Assembly (NCBI GenBank): GCA_949128115.1
Contig: OX421963.1
Span: forward strand, 36,811,979 to 36,875,978
Length of the DNA: 64,000 bases
From: Anaspis maculata
Taxonomy: Eukaryota; Arthropoda; Insecta; Coleoptera; Scraptiidae
Reading direction: 5' to 3'
Shown: one piece after another, positions 35,795-46,849 of the stretch
Numbering within the stretch: the stretch's first letter is position 1
Layout of the letters: every line of letters starts with the position of its first letter
Program-made: the position numbers and the translations under genes
The notes under the pieces: model-generated
What the model was told of the DNA's origin: nothing
Database searches by the model: none
What the model saw: the letters and a program-made list of their open reading frames with translations, nothing else

Positions 35795-36497
35795 ATACAT
35801 TCTTGATTTTGACGGTGTATGCTTTCATTACGTATATGATTATTTATTTTTTGTTACTTTTTTTTTCGAAAAATGAGCAAATTTTCTTATGCAGGAGACA
35901 ACAGCTAGCAAACACTTCGACCTATTCCATCTTTGTGTTAATATTGATGAAGTCGGAAGATAAATACAAATGTTGAACTGAACAATACAAGACGGTGGCT
36001 TTCTTTGAGAGCTGTTCTTCGTAAAATGTCAATATCGCAATTTTGACTTCATATACGGATGAATAAGCTACTATGAGTTGATGGGAAATGATACATAACA
36101 TGTCAATACAACATTGTTTTCCTTGAAGAAAAAGACAAACAATTTATTCAGGTGGAAATTAATTTTTTCAAAAGTGAAGGATAACTCTGATGTAAAAACC
36201 AATGCTGTAAGAACTCACAATAGAGTTGTATGCTTTCTTCAAGATAGAGACAGTGATAAGCAACGATGATTTGGTGGAAAGTTTTTGCACAAAAAACATT
36301 GAAGGGCTTCCGCAGCCCCCCAAATCCTGCATAAAAAAATTTGCTTGTTTTCCTCTTTATCAAATGTCTTCAAAATATTAGATTGTACCGCGGTCACTAT
36401 AAGAAAACATTGATTTTTTTTTATATTCACTTTCTACATTTTATTACGCAATAGGTACCTATCTACTCTACATAGGTGGATCACCTTTGGAACGGAT
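35795..36497. other. Intergenic region inside the transposon
   Basis: Holds the 3' flank of the transposase gene, the presumed promoter of the second gene and possibly a non-coding first exon. There is a T-rich stretch at 35,850-35,870. A clean splice acceptor (TTTTGCTATTAG) ends at 36,532. I see no third gene here. Confidence 0.5.
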
Positions 36498-38101
36498 GTG
36501 TTCATAACCCTAATATATTGTTTTGCTATTAGAAGCCATTTTTTCTATGTTGTGGAATTCCCCAACGACGAACCTAATGAAGATGGAAGTGCTTCTATGA
36601 GCATTGTTTCGTATACATGGATTTCATTTGACAGCGGTTCCCCTAAATGTATTTGGCCTAAAAGAAGCAGTGATGCTAAAATTCTTCGAATGGTTTTAAA
36701 TCATGAGGTTCCTAAAGATTCAGATGCTATGTTCCATGATATAATTATACAATATAAAGCATGTAAGTACGCAATTTCATTCCTGATTGGTGTTCTCCCT
36801 ATAAATGAAGTTTTGCTTTCAGTTAGCTATGAAAAAGCAAAAGAAAAATTTGCTACCTTGACGGTACAGTCGTCGGTTTCGCAAACTGATGATCATGATA
36901 GTGATCCACAACAATCAAAGACGAGAAAAAGACGAAAACCCCATGGCCTGTGCGATTATATCGCTGATGACGGTGACGCGAGCGATGAAGGAGACGATCC
37001 TCCTAGAAAATCGAATACAAAAAAGAAACACGTGCGATATGATGTCAGTGATGGCGAAGGCCCTGTGGTTGCAAAGGTACCCAAACCATACGTCAACAAA
37101 GGCAATGGTCAAAATAATAATGGACTACAGATGTCAAGATGTTCATCGTCGCCTGTAGTATCTCAGTTACGTGAACCAAGTGCAAGAAATACACCATCAT
37201 CCTCATCAGTGGGTAACAGTTTGTCCCAATGCTCCTCACCACATCATTCCACTTCAAGACTGCATAGCGGCTCGTCTACACCACATCGCTCCAAATCTGA
37301 GAAACTATCATTTGTCAAAACGATGTCACAGCGACCCCTTTTATCTGGTTCGACCTTGGGTAATGAAGAGGAAGAAGAAAGAGGAGAAGAATGTAACTGC
37401 GGCGCAAGACAGGAAGGTACATTTGTTGAGCATTTAACACAATGGGTTGAACTATTGTAACTAACAGCGTTCTTATTTTAGCACTTTTGAAAAAGGTACT
37501 GGCAAATCAAGCCTTGATGAACCGAGATATCAAGGATATCAAACGTTTAGTACGTGATACACGAGGTGATGCATCCATAGAAGCTCCTATTGCAAACGAA
37601 CTATTCTCTGGTTTGCCTGCAGTAAGTGAAGAACAGTTGCAGGAATTGGACAGTAAGCTGGCTTTGGAGAACAATTTGGCAGAAGTTGTATGTATTGAGT
37701 TTTACTCAGCTGTAGTTACATTAACAGTAATTATTAATTTACTTGAAGTGTTCATCATTCCAAACAATTGGAGGAAAAGATATAAGTGATACGACAAGGC
37801 GTATCCTTACGAAAATATTTAGCCAAGAATTAGCTGAACTATATACGTGGTCAGGACAAAACCAAAAAAAATGTTTCTCGTCCTTGAAAAATGTTAACAG
37901 AATGATTTTGGGTATGTTATATTCCTTACATTTGTCCTTTGAATATACATGAATAATTTTCTAGCATCTGTTCGGAAGAATCCACTTTGTGGAAATGCAG
38001 ATCAAAAACAGACGGAATCCATTATAAAAGCTTGGCTCAGAAGCTCCTCTGATAGGCATGGGGGCAGGAACAAAAGAAGAAAGAAGAAGGATCAAAATTG
38101 A
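36498..38101 (+). CDS. Five-exon DUF4806-type protein, putative accessory transposition factor
   Basis: Exons 36,533-36,762, 36,823-37,416, 37,482-37,687, 37,749-37,911 and 37,965-38,101 are separated by introns of 53-65 bases. All have GT..AG ends and all join in frame, giving about 442 residues. The start is either in an unseen upstream exon or the ATG at 36,498 reading through the first acceptor. The N-terminal FYVVEFPND..SIVSYTWI plus WP and a YEKAKEKF segment is the usual N-terminus of this family. The middle is acidic/Ser-rich with a basic KTRKRRK cluster. The C-terminal ~150 residues (ELFSGLPAVSEEQLQELD, TIGGKDISDTTRRILTKIF, LAELYTWSGQNQK..F, ESIIKAWLR) match the DUF4806 pattern and end in a basic NKRRKKK tail. 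Function is unknown for the family. Residence inside the element beside the transposase suggests a DNA-binding partner. Confidence 0.75.
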
Positions 38102-38774
38102 TTCGATTTCAAATATTTTTTCATTGGTTGTGTACCTCATTATTTTTTTTTGTATTAAAATGTTAATAACTTGACTGTTAGTATAACTATTAGGTACGTC
38201 GAGAATTCCTGTCATTAGTATAATAGAATAATAATAATAATAATTACAAAGGGATTTTTCTCCGAGTTTGCCGAAGTTTTTATTGCTTTTTTATGCGCCG
38301 ACTAGTTTCACCCCATTATAGCTACAATTTGTGAAATTATGTTGAAGATCTGAATTGTTGAAGTATATTTGAAATGCAACTTATTACATTTGAAAAAAAA
38401 ATTGTTTTGACAAAGGTGAGATGAATAACTTTCAAATTTTTGAACAATAAAAGGTATGGGGCTGGTAATTCTATAATTTATAGAAGAGTAAAAAAAAAAC
38501 TGGCAAAATTCTGAAAAGTCGTTTTATTATTATTAAAAACGAGATTAATCAGCAGCAGTACAACTTCAAAAACTGTTGCTTTTGTGCAGTGAAGATAAAA
38601 GTTTAGTTGACGGCAAATCTCGACATTTCTCGTCACAAATTATGGACGATAATAATCTGCCCTGCTCTATAAGAAATGTCGATTTGCTTTTGCTGATCTT
38701 TATCCACACTGCCCGTAAATGCCTTTCACATTCAAAAATGAGGAATCTCGTTTCTTCACCAATGCAATATTTTC
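38102..38774. other. 3' non-coding part of the transposon
   Basis: AT-rich sequence downstream of the second gene. AATAAAA near 38,446 could be a polyadenylation signal. An (ATA)n run lies near 38,225-38,243. No gene seen. A short plus-strand frame at 38,576-38,974 runs out through the terminal repeat into the SINE tail and is not credible. Confidence 0.5.
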
Positions 38775-38968
38775 CCGTTACTGGGCCAATAGAGGCAACA
38801 GTGTCGGCAAAGTGCTGGGTCTTGACAATCGGCCAGATAAAGGCCAGAGTCACCTTAATGCACTGGGCCAGCAAGTTTTACAGTACTGTGCCACTACGAA
38901 GCCGGTACTCATGTTGTTGGACAACACCTACGCGGCCGGTAGCGGCCCGTCAGAAAATGTTAGCTGGG
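38775..38968. promoter_or_regulatory. Right subterminal repeat cluster
   Basis: GGCCA/TGGCC and GCTGG/CCAGC words are clustered again: TACTGGGCCAATAG, GTGCTGGGTC, ATCGGCCAGATAAAGGCCAG, CACTGGGCCAGCAAG, GCGGCCGGTAGCGGCCCG, ending at the terminal repeat. The density is comparable to the left end, and such words are rare in the AT-rich interior. This supports a role as protein-binding sites for excision. Confidence 0.55.
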
Positions 38969-38992
38969 AATTAAATTTAAAAAAAAAAAAAT
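38969..38992 (+). repeat. Displaced A-rich tail of the interrupted SINE
   Basis: AATTAAATTT followed by about thirteen A completes the SINE whose head ends at 32,894. AA is shared with the other side as the target duplication. Confidence 0.75.
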
Positions 38993-38999
38993 GTGAAAA

Positions 39000-39838
39000 A
39001 ATCACACTAGCAACTAATAAAATCGCACTAGTATACTACAGCACCGGATTGGAATATTTGGTGGGGCCTGGAACTAGTTCAAGCCTGGAATAAAACGCCC
39101 CAAATTTTGAAAAATATGAATGAAAAACTAGGATGATATCTTACGAGTAAAGTAATAATTTTCGTAAACTGATACCCGTTTTTACTTCATTTGAGACAAA
39201 TTTTAGCAGTGTGGGTCATCGGGTTTCTCCATTGGGTCCTGGCCAGTGCTACTTTCGCAACCTGTCACCCATCTGTCATAATAATAATTATGACAAGGTG
39301 ATATTAGCTCTACTGGAAACTACCCATGTAAACTACTCATGAAAACTATCACTATCACCAGTGCTTGTGATTGACTTATCATGTAACTGTGCATCTAGCT
39401 ACTTTCTACAGAAACGAATTACAACCAAACAACATAAGAAACAGTCTAAATATACTAAATAATATTGACCAAAGGAGTCGGCTGTTTTAATGCACTACTC
39501 GAAAGATATAACAATTAACAGGAAATTGTTGGCTTTGGGCACTTGCCTTTGGTAGTTCAAATTAACTATTTCAGCGCAGTAGGCATTATGTTATAATCAA
39601 AAAAATATAGAGAACTGTTGAAAAATCGCCAGAGTTTGACAACACTGACAGTTTTCAGTAGTCTTGGAAATACCATACCGCGACAATAAGAGGTTTCTTT
39701 CTCATAAGAGTTTTCTTCCTCAAGGAAGGAACCATATTGTCACTACGGACTACGGTACCTGAACTGATTGACTGGCGGATTTACATTTGTCGGACATTTG
39801 AGGGTCGTGATCAACTCTTTGTCTGAGGAATTATACAT
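39000..39838. other. Spacer, no gene seen
   Basis: Nothing recognisable beyond the SINE tail. Confidence 0.4.
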
Positions 39839-39994
39839 ATTGGGTGCTTTCCATTTGAAACACTTGTGTCAGTTTGTGTCAGCTTGTGTAAGCTTGTGTC
39901 GATGACACAAAGCAACACAAATTAAATGGAATGCATTTGTGCCGATTTGTGTCGACACAAGTCGACTTGTGTCGGTAAATGGAAAGCGCCCAAT
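39839..39994. repeat. 156-base MITE with GTGTCGA-rich interior
   Basis: Termini ATTGGGTGCTTTCCATTT and AAATGGAAAGCGCCCAAT are inverted repeats with one mismatch. The interior is a chain of TTGTGTC / GACACAA words in both orientations (ACTTGTGTCAGTTTGTGTC; GTCGACACAAGTCGAC). The interior repetition makes the whole element highly self-complementary. No coding capacity. Confidence 0.75.
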
Positions 39995-39999
39995 GTACA

Positions 40000-41216
40000 G
40001 CCACTGCAATAGCTGGTCATAATGTGTTCTAGTCCCCTAGCATTTTGTACAGAGGTAGTTCAATAATTGTGTTTCGAGAAAGTTTTCTGATGGTCTTAGA
40101 ACTCTGTAGCACCGTAGCTTCATACCAAATATACACCTAACCTCGTTTGAACTTTAAAGTAAATGTATACCAACTCCGTAACAAAGTATCCCACTTTTCA
40201 TCGCCAACTTTACGACTCTTCTCATGCTCGCACAAATTTTCAAGTACATATCAAATACCACGACCTACTCAGAAATTCAGTGTTTTATGATGACTCGCCG
40301 TGTTAATTTTGCAGCAGACATGTAGAATGTAGATACATTTTCCATTAAATCTCCTTTTCGCGGGCAAAATATACAATATCATATACTTAGATTTCTGCTT
40401 CAAAAGCATCATTTCAGCCAAGTAATCCACTTTGATAAATTACGTTATTGTACGGAGTTCAAATGAAATATTATTCTCTGGCTCTGGAGTAATTAAAAGC
40501 AATGCTTTTAAACAATGAGCCGTATTATCTACTTGGAATTTAATTCCAAGCAGGAGTCAAGAGAAATGCAATAGCTTTGGTATTGCATGCTCCGAGTGCA
40601 AAGCAAAATGATTAGTTACATGCTGGCATACAGCGGTACGGTGACACAGGAAATAAAAACCTGATGGTATGTCAACTAGAAGCCTGACCATGCGAGTAGA
40701 AATACGGTACTTTGTATTTGAGTTCGAGTCTGGCCAATGTAACTTATGAGAGCCAATGAGAGCATGTCTCAAGGAAGTGAAAAGGCACTCTCATAGTTTT
40801 CCCTCAGCTGAAATATTCGGCATTGAGTACGATAAAATGATCTCTGTCTGCAGCAAGTTGTCTGAATAATCGTCCTTTCCTTCTATCAGCATGAATAAAC
40901 ACTTTGTCTCGTAGATCGCTGCTTTTGACCATGAGCCTCATCGAGCCACCTAATTTCTCAGGAGTTGCGATCTGGGAAAGGGCAGTTATTTTAGCGAAGT
41001 AGAAAAATGGAGATGTTGGAGCAACCCTTAAAAATGCACAACTTAAATTTGGCAGGAAGCAACAAAACAAAAGAAATGAAGTCTGCAGTTGCAACCTTCC
41101 ACCATTTTTCAGTCGAGCGTTATGAATTTTCGAAATTTCTCTTAGCCGTTGCCACCCGAGAGGACGTCTCGGCCGTATTTTGATCAGGACGACTCGCTTT
41201 TGATACGGAGCTCCAC
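40000..41216. other. Spacer with an interspersed repeat at its right end
   Basis: At about 40,980-41,135, minus-strand sequence including GAAAAATGGTGGAAG, TGCAGACTTCAT and GTTGCTTCCTGCCAAATT is shared with plus-strand 56,465-56,545 (GGAAAATGGTGAAAAC, TACAGACTCCATC, GTTGCTTCCTGCCAAATT). A 145-codon minus-strand frame at 40,804-41,241 covers it but is not similar to any protein I know. Confidence 0.45.
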
Positions 41217-43711
41217 TTAGTACGGACGTTAGGGGAACCAACCTTGCACTTCATCCCGATGCAAAACGCTTTTGCACGTGAGTAGTAGGTACCTGGAGGT
41301 AATTTTTAAAAAGTGGTGCCCCGATGGAACCCGCGACTGGCGTGCTTTCTAACAGGTCGAAGGTCCAAGAAATTACCATTATTGAAATCGTTGCTTTTTC
41401 ATACCTTTTTCGCTGGACCACATATTTTCAAGGTCGAGGAACACAATGCAATAAGTTACAAGAAAGTGTCATGCACCAGTGGCGTACCAGACGTCTGTGA
41501 AGAGGCCGAGGTGTGATTTTTCACAAGACTCACGGTAAGCCGTAACTAACACTTTTTTGACATGTGTGGTATCATTTCTGACCAAATCGAACATTCTGTT
41601 TCCAAAAATAAGTATGAAATTTTGATAGAGACGTGTTTAAACCGGTTTTATAAAAAAAAACATGATTTTTTTACCCTCAAAATTGATGTTTTGTAATAAT
41701 GATTCCATCACTGTCCAATGTTATTATAACTATAATTTTGACTTAGACAGTCAGTTTGGGCTATTTAACACAAAAATATCATTTGCTGAACTTTTTTCCC
41801 GTTTTCAAAAAGTCACAGAATGAATTTGTTTCTTGAGATGTATCATGTCAAAGCTTGATGTGACGAAACGTGCTATTTCACGGAAAAAATTAGGCTTAGA
41901 TCAAAATGTAGCGTTGATTTGTAACTTTATTAATTTCAAGGCATGGAAATAGTTTTCTCTATCAAACAAATACTAGAGGAAAATATGAAGCAAAATGTGC
42001 TTATTTGAGAAGTTCGTGTGCACGGAAAGGTAAAAAGCTGGGGTGCATTTTTTATGGTGTAGTATGGCTTGGGGATGAAGAATCCACTTGTCGTCAAAAA
42101 ATCGTCTAGTGTGGGGGCGGTATGGGGGCGGTTTTGTGAAAAAACAGTTTTTTAAAAAAATGTTCTACAGTTTGTCAGCTTTTGGCTGATATCAGCTTGG
42201 AACAAATCCGTCAACTGTAAGTTGTCGTAAATAATTTATGAATAAAAAGATGATCATTTACTTTGCCATTAGAATACACGTAAAACTTGAGTGCCTCGTG
42301 CGCAAAGAACGTTGAATATCTCAGTAACGTGTTGAATGACATTTTTCATTCCACTCCCACTCGATTATCTCCGTAACCACTAGTTCAATCAAAAAAGTTC
42401 CTTCCGTAAACCATGTTACCTATTCCATTGCGATTCTTGCGGTTTTTTCAGATTTGATTTATCTTGAATAGTAACTGAGCTAGGGACGGAATTGTAATGT
42501 ACTGCATGCAGCGGACAACTGCAGCGCTGAGGCCCTCGCGTACCCCTGCCATCCGCGCACCCCCGCGAAGGCCATGGTGTATTGAGGCGGGAAATCTGCA
42601 GACTTATTATTGTGGCTGATGATCGAAACATTGTAAAAGTGTAGTCGGTAAATTTGCAATATAAATAAATATATACCCCTTGAATTACGACGTACGTCTT
42701 CACATATTATAATAGTCCAGTCAAAATAGGTTTTAACCGGAAATAAATTCGGAAGTTGACGAAATTTGGTGGATCGATGCAGAATTGAACGTGGAATAAC
42801 ATACTGAAATTCCCAAAAAACTTGTTTTTTTAGGACCAATAAAAAAGGGCCTTCCTTGAAAATTTTTTTTTTCTGAATGGCTTGTGAACTATTATCTCTT
42901 CAGAACACAGCACCAGCACCAGCAAAGCAAATGTAGCCCGTTAAATTCCCAAGAGATCGTACAAAACTCATCACTTTTTGGTCAATAGCCTCTGTGATAT
43001 CGCGTCTACAAAAACGCAGTGAAAATTTCTCAAAATATATTTCCGGATTTTATGTAAAAATATGCATGGTGTCAATTCAGGGGCTGTAACCTGGACAGCG
43101 AATGTGCGAATTTCAATGTGTTTTACATGCGGGAAAAGCTAATTCAACATTCGGTATCACACTTTTGTCTAGAAGTCAAGAAGTCGCCAACTTCAAAATG
43201 GTTCTTTTCCTCGACCTGTGAAATCGATACTTGCTGTCTCGAAGAATCCCCAAAAATCGATTTTTTTCATACCATACTATTTGCCTCATTTTCCACTTAG
43301 GTAGAGCAAAACCATCCAGGGAAAATATGAAGAATTGAATACAGAAAAAATAACATGTTTCGGAATATTTATCCTATAGTGATGGTTTCTGAGTTGTATG
43401 GGTTGAAAGACTAAAACGACCTATTCAGAAAGAAAAAATAGTCCGGACACTAACTGCTGAATATTGTACTTGCATTTGATGATTGTTTTTAAATTCTTCA
43501 GATGTCAATATAACATTTGTGATGTTGTCGTGGAAGAACGGACAAAAGAGCTTGATGGAAATGTATGGAATAATAGAGCTAATAATAATGGTACAAGGTG
43601 GGTGATAAATAATGAAAGCAGGATGGTTGACTAGATAGAAAAAAGGTTATTTGAATCAAAGGCGTTGTAAAAATGTTTAAAAGGGAAATCTATACAATCA
43701 TTTAGGCAATT

Positions 43712-43890
43712 TTGGAAAGAATTATTAATCATAATCATCTAATCATCAAAATCATCTCAGAAAATCATAACTTCGTCCTTGGAACTAATTTTGAAATTTT
43801 ACATGTTTGTAAAAAAGGACGGCTTTTAGATAGTATAGAGGTTCTTGAAATTTGTAAAGCAACTAACGATTCTGTCCGAAATTGCCTAAA
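43712..43890 (+). pseudogene. Penelope-like element endonuclease C-terminal fragment
   Basis: The frame starting at 43,712 reads ENHNFVLGTNFEILHVC, then KKGRLLDSIEVLEICKA. An NHxF...N..ILH..xKG..L..LE.LEI.KA pattern is characteristic of the end of the GIY-YIG endonuclease region of Penelope-like retroelements. There is no reverse transcriptase domain upstream: the preceding sequence is the inverted arm. It is a short 3' remnant lying in the loop of the 5.5-kb palindrome. After about residue 60 the frame runs into the palindromic arm and loses similarity. Assignment is by pattern memory and not alignment. Confidence 0.5.
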
Positions 43891-44227
43891 AGATTGTATA
43901 GATTTCTTTTTTAAACATTTTTACAACGCCTTTGATTTAAATAAGCTTCTTTCTTTCCATTCAACCATCCTTTCATTAATTCATCACCCACCTTGTACCA
44001 TTTTTATTAGCTCTATTATTATTTCATACATTTCCATCAAGTTCTTTTTTCCGTTCTTCCATGACAACATCACAAATTAATGTTATACTGACATCTGAAG
44101 AATTTAAAAACAATTCACTTATCATTCACACAAACTTTATCTTCACCATTTATACAATGTCGGTGATTCGGTGTGTTATCGTTCACCTGTTATGTACCTA
44201 CCTACTTGTTTTATGTATTTTATTTTA

Positions 44228-44282
44228 GACTCCACACTTTGATGAAGAAGGGCCAGAGACCTGCGAAACCGGTCAGAAATAA
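44228..44282 (+). ncRNA. Possible degenerate hammerhead motif
   Basis: TTGATGA (44,239-44,245; the canonical first C is T) is followed by a potential stem II GAAGG / CCTGC with one mismatch, then GAAA at 44,265-44,268, then the palindrome CCGG, then GTC at 44,272-44,274. Stem I does not pair well. It lies about 350 bases downstream of the Penelope-like coding remnant and in the same orientation, which is where Penelope-like terminal repeats carry hammerheads. It is weaker than the motif at 5.1 kb. Confidence 0.3.
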
Positions 44283-45561
44283 AAACAATCAATTTGAAGG
44301 AAGACTGCGTGCAGATCATTTCATTTGTGAAAAAAAATCGATTTTTGCGGATTCTTCGGGACATCAAGTATCGATTTCAAAGGTCGAGAAAAAGTACCAT
44401 TTTGAAGTTGGTGACTTCTAAACAAAAGTGTGATACCGAATGTAGAAAAAACACATTGAAATTCGCACATTCGCTGTCCACGTTACAGCCCCTGAATTGA
44501 CACCATGCATATTTTTACATAAAATCCGGAAATATATTTTGAGTAATTTTCACTGCGTTTTTGTAGACGCGATATCACAGAGGCTATTGACCAAAAAGTG
44601 ATGAGTTTTGTACGATCTCTTGGGAATTTAACGGGCTACATTTGCTTTGCTGGTGCTGGTGCTGTGTTCTGAAGAGATAATAGTTCACAAGCCATTCAGA
44701 AAAAAAGAAAATTTTCAAGGATGGCGCTTTTTTATTGGTCCTAAAAAAACCAAGCTTTTTGGGAATTTCAGTATGTTATTCCACGTTCAATTCTGCATCG
44801 ATCCACCAAATTTCGTCAACTTCCGAATTTATTTCCGGTTAAAACCTATTTTGACTGGACTATTATAATATGTGAAGACGTACGTCGTAATTCAAGGGGT
44901 ATATATTTATTTATATTGCAAATTTATCGACTACACTTTTACAATGTTTCGATCATCAGCCACAATAATAAGTCTGCAGATTTCCCGCCTCAATACACCA
45001 TGGCCCTCGCGGGGGTGCGCGGATGGCAGGGGTACGCGAGGGCCTCAGCGCTGCAGTTGTCCGCTGCATGCAGTACATTACAATTCCGTCCCTAGCTCAG
45101 TTACTATTCAAGATAAATCAAATCTGAAAAAACCGCAAGAATCGCAATGGAATAGGTAACATGATTTACAGAAGGAACTTTTTTGATTGAACTAGTGGTT
45201 ACGGAGATAATCGAGTGGGAGTGGAATGGAAAATGTCATTCAACACGTTACTGAGATATTCAACGTTCTTTGCGCATGAGGCAGTCAAGTTTTACGTGTA
45301 TTCTAATGGCAAAGTAAATGATCACCTTTTTATTCATAAATTATTTACGACAACTTACAGTTGACGGATTTGTTCCAAGCTAATATCAGCCAAAAGCTGA
45401 CAAACTGTAGAACATTTTTTTAAAAAACTGTTTTTTCACAAAACCGCCCCCATACCGCCTCCACACTGGACGATTTTTTGACGACAAGTGGATTCTTCAT
45501 CCCCAAGCCATACTACACCATAAAAAATGCACCCCAGCTTTTTACCTTTCCGTGCACACGA

Positions 45562-45972
45562 AAGTCACAATAGAGTCTCATTTTTCCTCTACTAAAAATA
45601 GAAAAAACTAAAATCGGAGTCGGATTTTAGTCATGACATCTTTTTTCTTCCGACATTGCGAGCTTTCGGAATTAAATTTCTACATGATGCACGTTTTGGA
45701 ACAAAACTACCGTGTGACTTTGTAACATCGATAGAAACTTCTGGTGTATGAAATTCATCCATAAAATAGTTCAATTGAACAATCTATGTCAAAATTGTGA
45801 TCATCGGTGTTTTGAACCACAATGGGAATGGAGCTCAAAAACGACAAATTTATAGATCGAAACTTCGCGTTTTTTCAGAAATTTATTCCGCAATGTCGGA
45901 AGAAAAATGATGTCATGACTAAAATACGGCTCCGATTTTGGTTTTCTTGATTTTGTTCGAAAGAGAAAACTA
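45562..45972. repeat. Inverted-repeat insertion in the right palindrome arm
   Basis: Absent from the left arm, where the sequence runs straight through GTGCACGGAAAGG. The left part reads AAAATCGGAGTCGGATTTTA, GTCATGACATC and CTTCCGACATTGCG. The right part reads CGCAATGTCGGAAG, GATGTCATGAC and TAAAATACGGCTCCGATTTT. The size and mirrored ends fit a MITE that landed after the palindrome formed. Confidence 0.6.
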
Positions 45973-46849
45973 TTTTCATGCCTTGAAATGAATAAAGTAC
46001 CAAATTAGAGCTACAATTTGCCCCAAGCCTATTTTTATCTGTGAAATAGCACGTTTCGTCACATCAAGCTTTGACATGATACTTCTCAAGAAACAAAATT
46101 ACTCCGTGACTTTGTGAAAATGGGAAAAAAGTTCAGCAAATGATATTTTTGTGTGAAATAGCCCAAACCAACTGACTAAGTCAAATTCATAGTTATAATA
46201 ACATTGAACAATGGTAGAAGTATAATTACAAAACATCAATTTTGAGGGTAAAAAAATCATGTTTTTTTCTAATAAAACCGGCTTAAACACGTCTCTATCA
46301 AAATTTGAAACTTATTTTTGGAATCAGAAAATGTGATTTGGTCAGAAATGATACTAAACATGTCAAAAAACAGTGTTAGTTACGGTTTACCATAAGACTT
46401 GTGAAGAATCGCACCTCGGCCCCTTCGCAGCCGTCTGGTACGCCACTGGTGCATGACACCTTCTGAAAACTTATTGCATTGTGCTCTTCGACCTTGAAAA
46501 TATATAGTCTAGCAAAAAAAGTATGAATAAAGCAACGATTTCAAAAATGGTAATTTTTGGATCTTCGACCTCTTAGGATGCACGCCAGTCGCGAGTCCCA
46601 TCGGGGCACCACTTCTTAAAAATTACCTGTAGGTACCTACTACTCACATGCAAAAGCGTTTTGCATCGGAATGGAATGCAAGGTTGGTCCTGATATGTGC
46701 CGCTAACGTCCGTACTAACTTAAAAATTCATTCCTGCTCGGGGATCGGCTTTTTTCAAAAAAGTTAAACCGTAATGCAAAGTATACACAATCATGTAAAT
46801 GTGTGTTTTGCACATCTCAACACGAATAAAGTATTATTATTATTATTAT

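Larger units (their letters stand above)
32895..38968 (+). mobile_element. Complete-looking 6,074-bp CMC (EnSpm/CACTA-like) transposon
   Basis: The termini CCCAGCTAACA (32,895-32,905) and TGTTAGCTGGG (38,958-38,968) are perfect 11-bp inverted repeats. AA flanks both sides (32,893-32,894; 38,969-38,970). Removing the element and one AA restores the tail of the SINE, matching the 14.5-kb copy, so the boundaries and a 2-bp target duplication are well supported. The interior has two intact same-strand genes, a Tnp2-like transposase and a five-exon DUF4806-type gene, plus subterminal GGCCA/GCTGG repeat clusters at both ends. The ends are CCCAG and not the classical CACTA/G, and the duplication is 2 bp and not 3. 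Intact frames and perfect termini suggest recent, possibly current, activity. The class assignment comes from transposase motifs and not from a database match. Confidence 0.85.
41217..46718. repeat. 5.5-kb palindrome
   Basis: The left end TTAGTACGGACGTTAG pairs with the right end CTAACGTCCGTACTAA. Pairing then continues through successive landmarks to about 43,700 / 43,880. Outer landmarks are GCAAAACGCTTTTGCA, AGTAGTAGGTACCT and GCGACTGGCGTGC. Inner ones are the CTGCATGCAGCGGAC block at 42.5 / 45.06 kb, the CAGCACCAGCACCAGC block at 42.9 / 44.65 kb, and GGTACAAGGTGGGTGAT at 43.6 / 43.99 kb. Near the centre the arms differ by only a few percent by eye. Two asymmetries exist: 43,265-43,490 versus 44,105-44,335 are unrelated sequences, and the right arm has an extra insertion at about 45,562-45,972. 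No complete gene is present. Confidence 0.85.

Noticed and set aside
38576..39093. Plus-strand frames of 124-132 codons at the right end of the transposon
   Set aside because: They cross the terminal inverted repeat and continue into the SINE tail, so they cannot be element genes.
42611..42636. CTGATGATCGAAAC, a hammerhead-like core, with its mirror at about 44,948-44,965
   Set aside because: Only two bases lie between the core and GAAA, so stem II cannot form.
42416..42703. 95-codon frame almost identical to one at 44,872-45,159
   Set aside because: The two are mirror images in the arms of the 5.5-kb palindrome. Conservation reflects arm identity and not selection on a protein.
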